Assembly: GCA_014904985.1 (NCBI GenBank)
Contig: MU128935.1
Coordinates: 44,018 to 108,017 of the forward strand
DNA from: Hydnum rufescens UP504
Taxonomy: Eukaryota; Basidiomycota; Agaricomycetes; Cantharellales; Hydnaceae
DNA: 64,000 nucleotides
Direction of reading: 5' to 3'
Position numbers and translations under genes: made by a program
Notes under the pieces: generated by a model
Database searches by the model: none
Seen by the model: only the letters and a program-made list of their open reading frames with translations
Told to the model about the DNA's origin: nothing
Shown: positions 35,639-47,124 of the stretch, one piece after another
How the letters are laid out: each line of letters begins with the position of its first letter
Position numbering within the stretch: the first letter of the stretch is position 1

Positions 35639-35798
35639 ACAGACTTACGCTGTCAATCGACCACAATTTCTTAATAACCTTGGGATGCTACCTGCTCAAC
35701 AGCTCGGTACAGGGGGTGTCCATCAGCGACAGCCCTCGATGGATATCTTACAGGCTTATCTTGCTTCACAAAAGACTGGGACGCATGGTCCTCGCTAA
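32242..35798 (+). CDS. Mediator subunit 25-like protein, copy A (vWA-like, Q-rich, ACID/PTOV-like)
   Basis: Mediator links transcription activators to RNA polymerase II; Med25 binds activators through its C-terminal ACID domain. The N-terminus (from MGSAAPPLAVAASTT) has a vWA-like start EVDVALLFDATPPPPQW, then GIELGLGRGTTAGGSAIL and MFDNIL, and PSFHIILFSHSQPN. The middle (33240-34430) is Pro/Gln-rich. The ACID-like region has KNWNGCITWNLQDVN, ELWPPKLSIS, LVKVRGIPMWGFFPAPP, EKVYLALFAMLHQRNVV and AKIFGVIFMNEDMPRM. A Gln-Ser repeat, a polyQ run and the end TGTHGPR follow. Frame shifts near 34870 and 34940 (compared with copy B) and in the middle are unexplained, so it may be decayed or mis-sequenced. 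Family assignment rests on motif order. Confidence 0.7.
35113..35270 (+). repeat. Gln-Ser coding microrepeat (CAGTCG)n
   Basis: CAGTCG/CAATCG units repeat inside the C-terminus of the Med25-like copy A, encoding alternating Gln-Ser and Gln-Ala. Such low-complexity tracts are prone to slippage. Confidence 0.85.
35571..35643 (+). repeat. CAG/CAA polyglutamine tract
   Basis: About 24 consecutive CAG or CAA codons in copy A. The equivalent tract in copy B (37297-37332) is only a few Gln long and is interrupted by Glu. Confidence 0.92.
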
Positions 35799-36206
35799 GG
35801 GCGCCTTGGGATTAAAATTTTTTTTACTGCACATATGTACATTTTGAGATAATCCCACATTGGAGTACAATATGACAAGCTTGCTTTGTGGTGTGCTTTA
35901 CCGTATAATTAAGAAGGTCAGAGTCAACCACCAGTTCATGGCGTATTAGTGTGGGAAGGTTAAGGCATACGGTGCAGGCCAAATTTAGACGTCGATCAAA
36001 TTAGATCGATCAGATCATTGGTTGAGATATGTGCGTGATGACAATTTGTCACAGACTCATGCTCAGGAGCCGCACGACTCTGAATCTGCACGATATAAAT
36101 ATCAGCTAAGGGCCGTTTTTTAGGGTGACCAACATTGGGCAGTGCAATACTGTGCTACGGCTCTGATCGGCCAGACCTCGTGTAATTTCCACATTCCCCG
36201 CCAACT

Positions 36207-37562
36207 ATGGCGGACGAGATGCTGCAAGCACCGACAGCACCCGTAAGGCCCCAGCCGAAGCACTGGTATGGATATATTTCTTGGACCGCTCAAGATGGGA
36301 ATACGCGACAGACGCGCGAATGGGCAGCTTTTGTCATCGGTAGGGAAGTGCCAGGGACTGCTGGTGATGAGTACGCTCGTTGCAGCGACTTGCACAAGAA
36401 CCTTGTCCTTAGACTTTTTTATTAGGCCTGCGAAGCCCGAGCTGTGGCCCCCGCAGTTGTCGATATCGACAAAATCCTTTTCTCCCCTCAATTTGCAGGA
36501 ACTCGCCAAACTTGTGAAAGTGCGTCGAATTCCAATGTGGGGCTTCTTTCCGGCCCCCCCGACGATTGAGGGCGTTTCTCCGAGCAACGAACAGGTATAT
36601 CTGTCGTTATTCATGATGTTGCTGCAAAGAAACGTGGTACGTCTGACCCCTATTATTGACGTATCCTGGCTCAAATACGCTCCAGATGGTGTCTGTGTCA
36701 GTTCAGTTCTTTGGCCAACACCTGGGGGCGGGATAATCCTGTTCCCAGTCCGTACTACGCAAGAGACCTCAGCCAAGATCTTTGGTCTCGTATTTATGAA
36801 CGAGGATATGCCGCGTATGAACCAAGCAGGGATTTCCCTTTCCCCATCCATTCCTAACACTGCTGGCCCTGTGCCTCCTTTGCACTTCCCCCAACAGCAA
36901 CAGTCGCCAGTACAGTCGCAGCAATCGCAATACAGTCGCAATCACAGTCGCATCACAGTCGCAGTCGCAGCCACAGCCACAACTGCATGACACAACCGCA
37001 GCCAGTTTTCTCAGCCGGGCAGGCTGTCGGGTTTGAGCTCAGCGGACCAGCCGCGCAGCAAAGTCAACAGCTTCGGCAGATCTTTTTGGCTCAGGAGGCG
37101 CGAGCTCGACAGCGCGCGGCATTACTTTTCGCTCCGCAGAATCCCCCGGCTGGGTCTGCTGGCGGATCAGCCCTTTTCCCGCCAGCGCCCTTGATCGTTA
37201 ATGCGTTTGGGTTCAATCCTTGGCCTCCGATGTATAATTTGGCCAGCAACCCTGGTGGAGGTGATCTGGGTCAACTACAGGCTCAGATCCGACCTCAGCA
37301 GGAGCAGGAGGAACACCAGCAACAGCAACAGACTTACGCTATAAATCGACCACAATTTCTTAATGACCTTGGGATGCCGCCTGCTCAACAGCTCGGAACA
37401 TGGGGTGTCCATCACCGACAGCCCTCTGGCCCAATGCAGACACCAGCAGAGAATGGGAATGCCGGTGGAAATGGGAGCGGGGTGCCGATGATGCCGACGG
37501 CGATGGATATTTTACAGGCTTACCTTGCTTCACAAAGCACTGGGACGCATGGACCTCGCTAA
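36207..37562 (+). pseudogene. Med25-like copy B (partial: ACID-like plus Q-rich tail)
   Basis: It begins at an ATG before LQAPTAPVRPQPKHWYGYIS, exactly where copy A enters its ACID-like region, and ends TGTHGPR like copy A. It has no vWA part. Conserved text includes ELWPPQLSISTKSFSP, LVKVRRIPMWGFFPAPP, EQVYLSLFMMLLQRNVV, WLKYAPDGV, GGGIILFP and AKIFGLVFMNEDMPRMN. One intron or frame change near 36420 and another near 36990 are needed. It has an extra segment (MQTPAENGNAGGNGSG) lacking in A. It may be a truncated gene or a duplicated fragment without function. Confidence 0.65.
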
Positions 37563-38004
37563 GGCGCTTTGGGATGAAGTTTTTTTTTTTCACTCCATAC
37601 TGTAATCCTAGATTGCAGTACAATATACTGTAGCAAGCTTGATCAGAGGTGGACACCTTTGTGGACTGCTTTATAACCAACAAGGTAAGAGTGAACCACA
37701 AGTTCATGGCGCATGCACAAGTGTGGGAAGGTGAAGGCATAGGCGTATTTCACTGCCCGAATTTAGAACTTGAGATCGAGGGTCACAATCTGTGCGCCTC
37801 GATCAGATCAGATCCAAGATATGTACGTGATGACAATTTGTCACAGATCGTGAGTGGTCGTAAATGTGTACGATATACTTCTAAGAGCCATTTTGGGGGT
37901 GTCGATGAGTCCCACTCAGCAATGTGGGTCTCGTTGCTTGGCGACGGTTACGGAGGACTCAACACAGGGACGAAGGCGCCGTGCGTTTCACAGAAAGTAT
38001 TTTG

Positions 38005-38823
38005 ACATCTCATTCAATATTAAATATTCTCCCTCGCTGTAATCGAACTAGTCCCAGTTGATCATGTGCACCCTCTGGTGTTCTCAGAGTGTCGGAATCT
38101 GAATATATGGATGTTACTGTAAATCCCCACAGTCGGGGCATTTTAAGATTTCTCAGGTGAACCACTGAGACTCGCAATAAATTTAATGTATCATTGTACC
38201 GCTGGACAATATCTACCTTCTTGAGAAATCAGCGCAATATCCGAATATTTAGAGATTGAGTCGGGCGGCCCCCGTATTTTGTTTTCCTCGGGGGAATCAT
38301 AATGAACCAAGTAATAAAAATATCATAATATTCGAGCCTCCATTTCCCTCTGCCTGTTCGGGCAAAAATCGGAGCGATCGAAGAACATTTAACCCCTAAG
38401 TGAGCTTTACACTGTATACCTTATTAGGTACTAAGTGGCACGGTGCGAAATCAAATATTTTTCAATCGCTCCGATTCTTGGTCGAACTGGCAGAGGGAAA
38501 TGGAGGCTCTAGTATTGTGATATTTTTATTACTTGGTTTGCCGTAGTTCCCCCGAAGAGCGCAAAATACGGGGGCCGCCTGACTCAATCTCTAATATTCG
38601 GATATTGTGCTGATTTCTTTTCAACAAGGTAGATATTGTCTAGAGATACAATGATATGCTAAATTTATTGTGAGTCTCAGTGGTTCACCTGAGAAATCGA
38701 AAATCCCCTGACTGTGGGGATTTGACCTTCAGATCTTCAAATTCGGACTCTCTAGGGGTGCACATGATCAACTGGAACTAGTTTGATTTTACAGCGAGGG
38801 AAAATATCCAATATAGAATGAAA
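38005..38823. mobile_element. Foldback/MITE-like inverted repeat 1
   Basis: Two arms of about 350 bp are inverted copies: 'ctccctcgctgta' near 38029 against 'tacagcgaggg' near 38793, 'gtgcacc' near 38065 against 'ggtgcac' near 38758, and 'tacgggggccgcc' near 38568 against its complement near 38265. A loop of about 90 bp lies between 38380 and 38470. Arms differ by scattered changes, so the element is old. There is no coding capacity. Confidence 0.85.
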
Positions 38824-38827
38824 TAGG

Positions 38828-39087
38828 GGGCTTCACGCTGCGAGAGTTTCACAAGAATTGAGGCTGGAATCAACCTCAGAATCTGCCCTGGAATCCCAAG
38901 GTGAAATCGGGGTACTTGCCTATGATGTGTGCCTGGGGGGCCATTTTTACGCGAATTTCATCTGGAGTATTTTCCGCGTAAAATTGGCCCCACATCACAG
39001 GCAAGTACACCTATTTTGCCTTGGATTCCAAGGCAGATTCCAAGGTTTATTCCAGTGAAATTCTCGCAGCGTGAAACCCTCTACTGT
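38828..39087. mobile_element. Foldback/MITE-like inverted repeat 2
   Basis: A compact 260-bp inverted repeat. The ends are TTCACGCTGCGAGAGTTTCA and, inverted, TGAAATTCTCGCAGCGTGAA; inner matches are GTACTTGCCTATGATGTG and GCGCGTAAAA-like stretches. It lies directly beside inverted repeat 1 between the Med25-like copies B and C. Confidence 0.82.
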
Positions 39088-39315
39088 CAATATTTCCGCG
39101 AAACGCTCGGCGCCTTCCGTATCCTCCCTTCGTCCCGGCGTTGGGTCCTCCGTAGCTATCGTCAACAGCAACGAGGCCTGCATTGCCGAGTGGGACTCAT
39201 TGGCTGTCTATTTTTTGGGCGGGGTGACCGCCATTGAGCAGTGAAATACTGTCCTGGAGATTCAGCGAGTTTGAGGGGCTAGACTTCGTGTAATTTCCAC
39301 ATTCCCGGCCAACTA

Positions 39316-40238
39316 TGGGGACTCGGAGACACTGAAAGCACCGACAACATCCGCAAGGCCCCAGTCGAAGAACTGGTATGGGTATATTTCTTGGACCGCT
39401 CAAGATGTGAATACGCACAGACGCGCGCGCAGCGTTTGTCATTGGTAGGGAAGTACCAGGGACCGAGGAGTACGCTCGTTGCAGCGACTTGGACAAGAAC
39501 CTCTCCTCAGGCTTTCTTATTAGGCCTGCGAGGCCAGAGCTGTGGCCCCGGCAGTTGACCGACAAATTCCTCTTACCCGCTTAATTTACAGGAACTCCTC
39601 AAACTTGTGACGGTGGGTTGAATTCCCATGTGGGGGTTCTTTCCGGCCCCTCCGACGGTCGAGGGCGTTCCTCCGAGCGACTGCACGGGTATATCTGTCG
39701 TCATGATGTTGCCGCAAGGAAACGTGGTGCGTCTTACCCCTATTATTAAGATATTCTGGCTCAAATACCCACTAGATGGTGTCCGTGCCGGTTCAGTTTT
39801 TTGGCCAACCACTTGGGGGTGGGATCATTCTGTTCCCAGAACCTACTACGCAAGAGACCTCGGCAAGACATTTGGTGTCGTATTTATGAAGGAAGACACG
39901 CCGCGTATGAACCAGGCGGGGTTGTCCTTGCCTCTTCCACTCCTAGTACTGCTGGCCTTGTGCTCCCCTGGCACTTCCCCCAACAGCAACATTCGCAGCT
40001 ACGGTCGCAATCACAATCGCAGGCGCAAGCGCAGCCACAGTCACAGCCACGAGGCTTGCGCTGTGAATCGATCACAATTTCTTAATAACCTTCCCAACAG
40101 GGAGTGTTCATAGCAACGACCCTCTAGCCCAGTGCAGACTCTGGTGGGGATGGGGATGCGAGTGGAAATGGGAATGGGAATGGGGCGCTGATGACAACGA
40201 TGACGCCGACGGCGATGGATGCTGGGACTCGCTAAGGG
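39316..40238 (+). pseudogene. Med25-like copy C (degraded fragment)
   Basis: A third copy of the ACID-like and Q-rich region. Traces include 'KNWYGYISWTAQDVN' (near 39370), PELWPRQL-like text, 'MWGFFPAPPTVEGVPPS' (39628 on), MMLPQGNVVRLTP, KIFWLKYPLDGVRAG, and a basic, shifted version of the Gln-rich tail. Many frame breaks and a lost polyQ tract show it is a pseudogene. Its 5' flank (about 39215-39315) resembles the flank of copy B (36117-36206), so B and C arose by segmental duplication. Confidence 0.75.
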
Positions 40239-40391
40239 TGCTTTGGTATTAAAATTTTTTTCTCCTAGTAATTGGGGCCAATACATTTTGAGATAATCCC
40301 AGATTGACCCCCAAATTTCCTTTTGGCAATTCGGAAGGGCCCGTCCGAGCCGTTCAGGACGTTTGCGCGGCCTAGAGCACTGGCACTGGAC

Positions 40392-43300
40392 ATGTCTATC
40401 CAACGACAGGAGCCCTTCCTCAACGGTGAGAGATGTGCAGTTAGTGCGGGTGCCAATGCTCATCCAGAGCCCCAGAGATACCAGCTCCTCCCCCTAATGT
40501 GCTTGTTATACTTGTCGTGGACTCCTCTGACGTGACTGGGGCTGCGATTCCTCAATTTTGCTCTTACCTGTCTTCCGTACTGGACCGCTTGTACCACATT
40601 CACCAAACCTACGATGTCAAGCTTGGCCAAATCGCGTTCTCAGCGCCCTCGTCGGACCATTCTCCTATCATTTCTCAGACAAATTTTCAGAATCCCTCCC
40701 ATGTGCTTTCCCTGATAAGAGATCACCCCTCCAACATGGGGATTGGTCGGATTACGAATGGAAGTGGGGTTCCAATGGCAATCGTGGATGGGATTATTGC
40801 TGCGCTCGAGGTCATTTAAGTTACAGCTTTGATTTCTGCCTCTCATTGTATCTCTCTCCTTGTCAGATGTTCGATCGCGAAAGTAGCGCCCTCCAATCAG
40901 CAAATACATCATCACCCAACACTATATGCCATCTTATCCTGGCGACATCGCAGCCCCCTGACAAGACACGGCAATCGTCCACAGAGACCCGAAATCAGTT
41001 CTATCCGATTAGTTGGCAGACTCTCCCCGCTGAGCTTCGGAAAGTGAGTCCCTGGAATATAATCTCTTGATCTCCGTCATAGACCTCACAATCCATTACC
41101 CAGCGATATATCAATCTCAGCTTGTTTCTTACTACTCCAAATCCGTCTCTTTATTATATGTATAATCAAGTACGTGTTTCGTCACATCAGGTCGTTACAA
41201 TGACGTGCTCACGCATGTCCCTACCTTTGTACAGGTCGCGCCAGACTCCAGATATATGGATAAACCCTGGTTCCCCACTGGCGGGAACTCCGTTTATTTG
41301 ATGGGAATGACGGCCCTTTCGAAATTTGACTCTCGAGGTGACTCCTGGCCTTCCTTTTTCATGCTTGTAACATAATTTGCACACTTAGGGTTCAAACGAC
41401 GCCATGATGTCGACGCCATCGAGGATTCATATACACGGTCTGGTCTCCACGGAACAGATCCAACGAGAACGATGAAGCGTGTCCGCCCGTCTGAAACACC
41501 AGGGGTGTTTTCTAACCCAGATATGCAGAGCTATCATCCGAACAATATGCCAGGGCCCTTTGGACCGATTGATTCCATGTCGGAGGCCATCAATGGGTCG
41601 AATTCACTAGGTGATCCACATAACAACACTTTTGTTAACACTCAAACCTCGGTTCCTTTCGACATTCATAATTCTGGGTCAATGAACATGTTCGAACATG
41701 CGTTGCCGCAAAGTGTTGCGTCCTGGGACGTGTCTTCGCAGCCACCTCCACCTCCGCTTTTCGCTAACAACGGGAGTCGCCTTTTCGTCTAACTACCTAT
41801 CAGAAACCGCCCCTGATTCTGGGGTGCAAAGGTTCGACCTCCAATATTCTCCCCCGTCCGGTCCATCTGGGGAGCTTTTTCAGACTGGTTTTGATCGTTC
41901 AGTGCTTGAAAACGGCGGTACTATGTCTAGGATGCTGGGGCAGAACGGTGGAAACCATTCGAATGGGAACCTCGGGGACAATGTACACTCTCTGAGGGAT
42001 AGTAGCACGAGCAATCATTTTAATACGTTCTATGACCAACATACCTCGTCTCAACATCGGCAGCCGGTTGAGCAGTCCCAGGGTACAGGAAGTGGGAATG
42101 AGTACCACTCTCATGTCCAATATCTTCCTCCCGGCGGTGGCTTTGCCCCACCCGATCCATCTCTGGGATCGCAGGTCCAGCTCCAACAAGAGTTATCGCC
42201 ACGAACCGGAATTCAAGCTTCATCCTCGTCCTCCCAATTCCGCGAGCACGCGACTCACTACCAATATTCAACTTATCCCTCCCAAAATCAGCCTTCTGGC
42301 GCATTCCCGGCTCATTCTGTTCCACTGCCTTCGTCTGCCGAATCTCATCCCTATCAAACATGCAGTATCAACGATGGCATCTAGCCATGCGTCAGTTAAT
42401 GGCGTCGGCACTCCTAACGCCCAATCCAGACTCCAGACCTCCCAAGTGGGAGACGAGGGAAAGAGCCTGTACACTCTTAGTCCTAAAGGAAGCGCTTGCC
42501 TTTGGCCCTATTTCTCACCCTCAGATTCCGCGGACGGTGGATGATGCGGACACTTTCAGTGATCGCCTGGACAACCCGCCGGTGAACAATTCTGGTGCAA
42601 ACACTTCTCTACCACAGAGTCTTCCCTCTTCGTTGCCATCCCCGGCACCAGATACGCCGCCGTCTTCCGCAGAGGATATGAGTGAGTCCTCGGTGGATGG
42701 CGGGGACGAGCCATTCGACGAATTCAGAGCTATGAGTGTCTTGGAAATGGTTTTGTCAGGGGCAGAGAGGCATCAGAGGAACAAGAGGATGGCCAGGCTC
42801 GGGGGTCAGTCAAATAAGACGGCCCCCACTCCATCCAAACCAGCCGATACATCTACCCCCGAGGCTGGGCCATCGAGGACCACGCACGCCCCCCCACATC
42901 CCTCGGACCTTCGCGTGCTCGCAACAGCCAATGTATCAAAAGCTGAACATCACCGCAACACTCCTCCCCCTCCGACGAGACAATGGATGGGCTTAATTCA
43001 CGTCGACGGTCAAAGTTTTAATGATACAATTCATTCGATTAGTATTCCCGTTTCTCTCCAAGGCCCACCCCTGTCAGTATTTTCGAGCATCCGTAATTCG
43101 CGTGAGCCTAACAGAGTGTTATCTTTACATAGACCCACCTGAGAACTGGGCCGAGTACCTACTCGTCCACGCAGGAACAGTGAGTGGTCCGATGGATTGG
43201 ACTGCGTTTCAAAAGCTGCTCGATGTAAACAATATCACCCCCATCCCCGTTCGCCTCAATTCTCGGACCACTGGTGCTGGCGCCACTCAAATAGAACCAG

Positions 43301-44258
43301 AAACCCAGGCATTCCTAGATCTCATCAGTTTGTTACAAAGCCGAAGTGCGGTAGGTGACTTCGCAGTACTGTGCGAACGTCGCGGTGTCACTCACGAGAA
43401 AGGACAGATTTGCAGGATCCTATTCGACGTTCCTGGTGGACCCCAAGGTACTGGGATGGCTGTGTATGCAGCTCCAGAGGCTGGCACGAGTAGCTACGGG
43501 CTACGAGTCGCATGTTTCGAAACAATACCAGTTCCCACTGCCGAACAGCTGTCCTCCCGAGCCCAGTTGTTCACCGCATCAGGTTCCGCGTCATCTCTGA
43601 CTGGTCCGACATTATATCCCACTGCAGCCGATATCCGCAGGATATCCGGCATGAATGCTGGGCCACAAGACTCCTTTCGCCCACTGCCGTCGGCTAACGA
43701 AATTTCTCAACATGGTTTGCCAGTTCCCAACCCACATCCTTCGACCTCCGTTTCACCGTCCATGCAAGCGATGCGAATTACAGCGGCACACCCCTCTTCG
43801 CCTAACGAATTTCTTTCCACGAATGTTGCTACGTATCCGAAGTCCTTGCGAGCATCATCACATAGGCCCGAAAGTCCGGGTTCTCCACGCGATAATGCAA
43901 GATTTTCTACATCCGATCGTCCTCAGTTTGTTGATCAGCCCGTGTCGCAGTCATCATCCTTTGACCAAGTATCGCATGGTATGCGAACGATATCTTCGCC
44001 TCAAGTGATGGAATGGGCCTCTTGGGCTTCTCGATCCCCCCACGCGGATCACATGGGGAGCCGTCACCTGTGCTCCATCATCAAACCACCTATGGCCGTG
44101 CGTTCCCTCCTGGTGACCCGATGCAGAATCCGACCTACCCTCTTGGTATGAATCCCATGACTGGAGCGACGCTTGGGGCCCCACCTTCGCAGCAGACGGC
44201 CCCATATCAGCGTGTAATGGATCCTCATCAATTTTCTCCAGGTCAAGCACAGGCATGA
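40392..44258 (+). CDS. Med25-like protein, copy D (vWA domain, long low-complexity middle)
   Basis: Exon 1 is MSIQRQEPFLN. Exon 2 gives the vWA start APEIPAPPPNVLVILVVDSS with the partial MIDAS D-x-S, then QFCSYLSSVLDRLYHIHQ, MGIGRITNGSGVPMAIVDG and, after an intron, MFDRES. Later text includes ICHLILATSQPP, RYINLSLFLTTPNPSLYYM and, after an intron near 41145-41235, PWFPTGGNSVYLMGMTAL. The middle (41470-42950) is Ser/Pro/Gln-rich. A C-terminal folded part has QWMGLIHVDGQSFND, DPPENWAEYLLVHAG, DWTAFQKLLDVNNITPIPV and FLDLISLLQSRSAVGDFAVL, the same element order as the ACID-like region of copy A. The tail is Pro-rich. Frame changes near 41790, 42380 and 44000 are unresolved. Confidence 0.7.
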
Positions 44259-44805
44259 ATATGCTTCTTCGTCCACTGTTTTCATATGATGTATTTCTTA
44301 CGCGTATTGCTTGTTTTGTCGCTGTGTCATTACGTCATTTCCTGTTTGTTTCTGGGATTCTCCTTTCTCGCTGGCTGTTGATCTTAATTAATATGCCGTT
44401 GGTTGATTGTCTAAGCCCACGGTATGGCGAAGGATGTGGTATAGGCTTGAGTCCGGGGTGTTCCGGCTGATCGAGAGTTGAGTAAATCGACTGCCCCTGG
44501 GAATGGTGAATAGGTCGAGGGCTTGAAGATGAGCCGTACCGTCCAAATTATTGAAGACATCTGAATTTTCGGTGTACTGAAAAAATATTTCGTTGAAGAG
44601 TCTTTCGTCCACACCCCATCCGGCCCATTCCACAGCCCCTTTGAATTACTTTTTAATCTGGTCGTTCTTTCCCCATGCGACATTTTTAGGTCCGTCGGGT
44701 ATCATGGAGGCAGGTGTGTGAATTGGGGTTCGGGAACTACCGGCGGCCGTACTCTACAAAACAAACTTTTTCTTCACTTCGCCTTCATCCCCAATATTTC
44801 ACTCT
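44259..44805. other. Intergenic, no gene recognised
   Basis: The 3' flank of copy D and the promoter side of citrate synthase. No convincing frame on either strand. Confidence 0.55.
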
Positions 44806-46740
44806 ATGAGAGCCACAGCCCCCGCCCGCGCTGCTCTATTCAAGGTAAATGTCTAAGTATACGACCTTCAGAAGCTTCTGCTTGACAGTATTAACAGACG
44901 CGCCCTCCGCTAAACATATCGAGAGCAGCGTTCGCCCTCGGCGCTCGTTCTTATGCTTCAAAACCCCAAACGCTCAAGGAGCGTTTTGCTGAACTAATCC
45001 CTCTTGAACACGAAAATGTTTGGATATACGCCCTCTTTTTTTGGCGACGTCATTGACGTTGCGGACAGGTAAAAGCTATCAGGAAAGAACATGGGCACAA
45101 AGCCTTTGGCCCGGTTACTGTTGATCAAGTATACGGGTATGTTCCCACTCGTTGTACTGTAGGCCTTAAATTTCCTAATAGTGTCATCCCTGCATTAGAG
45201 GTATGCGCGGACTTCCGGCATTGCTCTGGGACGGCTCTGTTCTTGACGCTGGTTCGATTTCTCTATCTAAGCGATCAGTAGTAGTCCGCTTATGCCTTTC
45301 CTGAAGAGGAGGGTATCCGATTCCGCGGAAAAACCATTCCCGAATGCCAGGAACTTTTGCCAAAAGCACCAGGCGGATCCGAGCCGCTCCCTGAGGGTCT
45401 CTTCTGGCTCTTGTTGACAGGGGAAGTCCCGACAGTGGAGCAGGTTCAGGCGCTCAGCGCTGACTGGGCCGCCCGTGCCGCCCTACCAAGTTTCGTCGAG
45501 GAGCTTATCGATGCTTGTCCTAGCACTCTGCACCCTATGAGCCAATTCTCGATCGCTGTGACGGCGTTGAACCATGACTCAGCTTTCGCCAAGGCGTATC
45601 AAGATGGCGTCCACAAGAAGGAGTACTGGGAGCCTACATTCGAGGACAGCATGGATTTGTTCGTTACATTTGCAACTCAGCGAACGAGCACATTTATATA
45701 TGCTTTTTTTTTTTTTCATCAAGGATTGCCAAGCTCCCGAACATTGCCGGTCGTATCTATCGCAACCTCTTCGGTTCTGGAAAATTGCCAGCAATCGACC
45801 CAACAAAGGATTACTCCTACAATTTGTCCAATCTTCTCGGCTTTGGGGACAACCAAGCCTTTGTGGAGCTTATGCGCCTGTACATCACCATCCACAGGTG
45901 CGGAACACTACGATGGTAATGGGTGGCAATGGTACTAATTACAGCGTCTAGTGATCATGAGGGTGGTAACGTCTCAGCCCACACTGGGAAGCTCGTCGGG
46001 TCAGCTCTCTCCGATCCCTTCCTGGCCTTCGGGGCCTCACTGAACGGTCTTGCTGGGCCTCTTCATGGGTACGGCTTTCACTGTGGACCTCCGTTACCAC
46101 TTATTCACTATATTGGTTTAGACTTGCCAACCAAGAAGTTCTTATCTGGTTGCAAAGAATGATCAAGCAAGTCGGAGAGAACCCTTCGGATGACGCCGTT
46201 AAGGAATATATTTGGTCCACTCTTAAGGGTGGACAAGTCGTCCCTGGTTATGGGCACGCAGTCCTTCGCAAGACGGTGCGTTCGGCCCATCGCATTCCAT
46301 GTCGATCACTAAATGGCCAACTTTGTGGCCTTGCAGGATCCACGATACACGGCGCAGCGTGAATTCGCTCTCAAGCATCTGCCCAACGATCCTCTGTTCA
46401 AGCTTGTGGGCCAGATTTACAAGCTCGTTCCCGATATTCTCCTCGCTGCCGGAAAGGCCAAGAACCCATGGCCCAACGTCGATGCACACTCCGGTGTTCT
46501 CCTCACATACTATGGGTGAGTTGTCCGCATGGCGGATGCTTACCTGGACACGATACATTCTGAATGTGAACCGTGAGCAGACTTGACCAGATGAAGTTCT
46601 ATACCGTACTGTTCGGCGTCTCACGCGCATTCGGTGTCGCCGCTCAACTTATTTGGGACCGTGCTCTTGGTGCTCCTCTCGAGAGACCCAAGTCATATTC
46701 CAGCGAACACCTCAAGAAAATGTTCGCCAACAGGTCATGA
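44806..46740 (+). CDS. CIT1: Mitochondrial citrate synthase
   Basis: It condenses acetyl-CoA with oxaloacetate in the TCA cycle. The N-terminus ([12 protein letters not shown], then [16 protein letters not shown]) is a mitochondrial targeting sequence. Exons then give [139 protein letters not shown] and three catalytic regions: [10 protein letters not shown] (His), [12 protein letters not shown] (His) and [11 protein letters not shown] (Asp). It ends [18 protein letters not shown]. At least eight introns; those checked keep frame. Full length. Confidence 0.97.
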
Positions 46741-47124
46741 TATTCCCTTGTGCCATCCATTGGTTTTGGTCCACGAACAGAGTAGTAGTGTCTTTGAGCG
46801 TAGAGGAATGGGCCAACAACGCTATCGTTCTTCATATCATCGCGAGTCACATAATAAACGCTAATAGACGTTACATCTTGGTGATCATATTTATTACAAT
46901 CCCCTCTCGATTATACACGCTCCATATGAACAATTAGACCCACACTTTACGGCAAGCATGTTCCATTCCGAGAGGGATGAAGGTTCATGCCATCGATGAG
47001 ATGCCTCCCACTCGAGCCAGTCGGGCTTAGCACTTATCTCGCTGAGAATGTACGCCCGCTAGGAATCAAGTCACGCAAACCCGTCAGATACTGGAGTCTT
47101 TTGCGGAGCAAAGTCTGAGATGAC
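46741..47124. other. Convergent intergenic region
   Basis: Lies between the 3' ends of citrate synthase and ARPC2. A spliced extra ARPC2 exon here (RAYILSEISAKPDWLEWE, 47065 down to about 46900) is possible but not supported by family length. Confidence 0.45.

Noticed and set aside
35080..35666. Minus-strand Leu- or Ala/Thr-rich frames
   Set aside because: They are the complement of the CAG/CAGTCG repeats in the Med25-like copy A.
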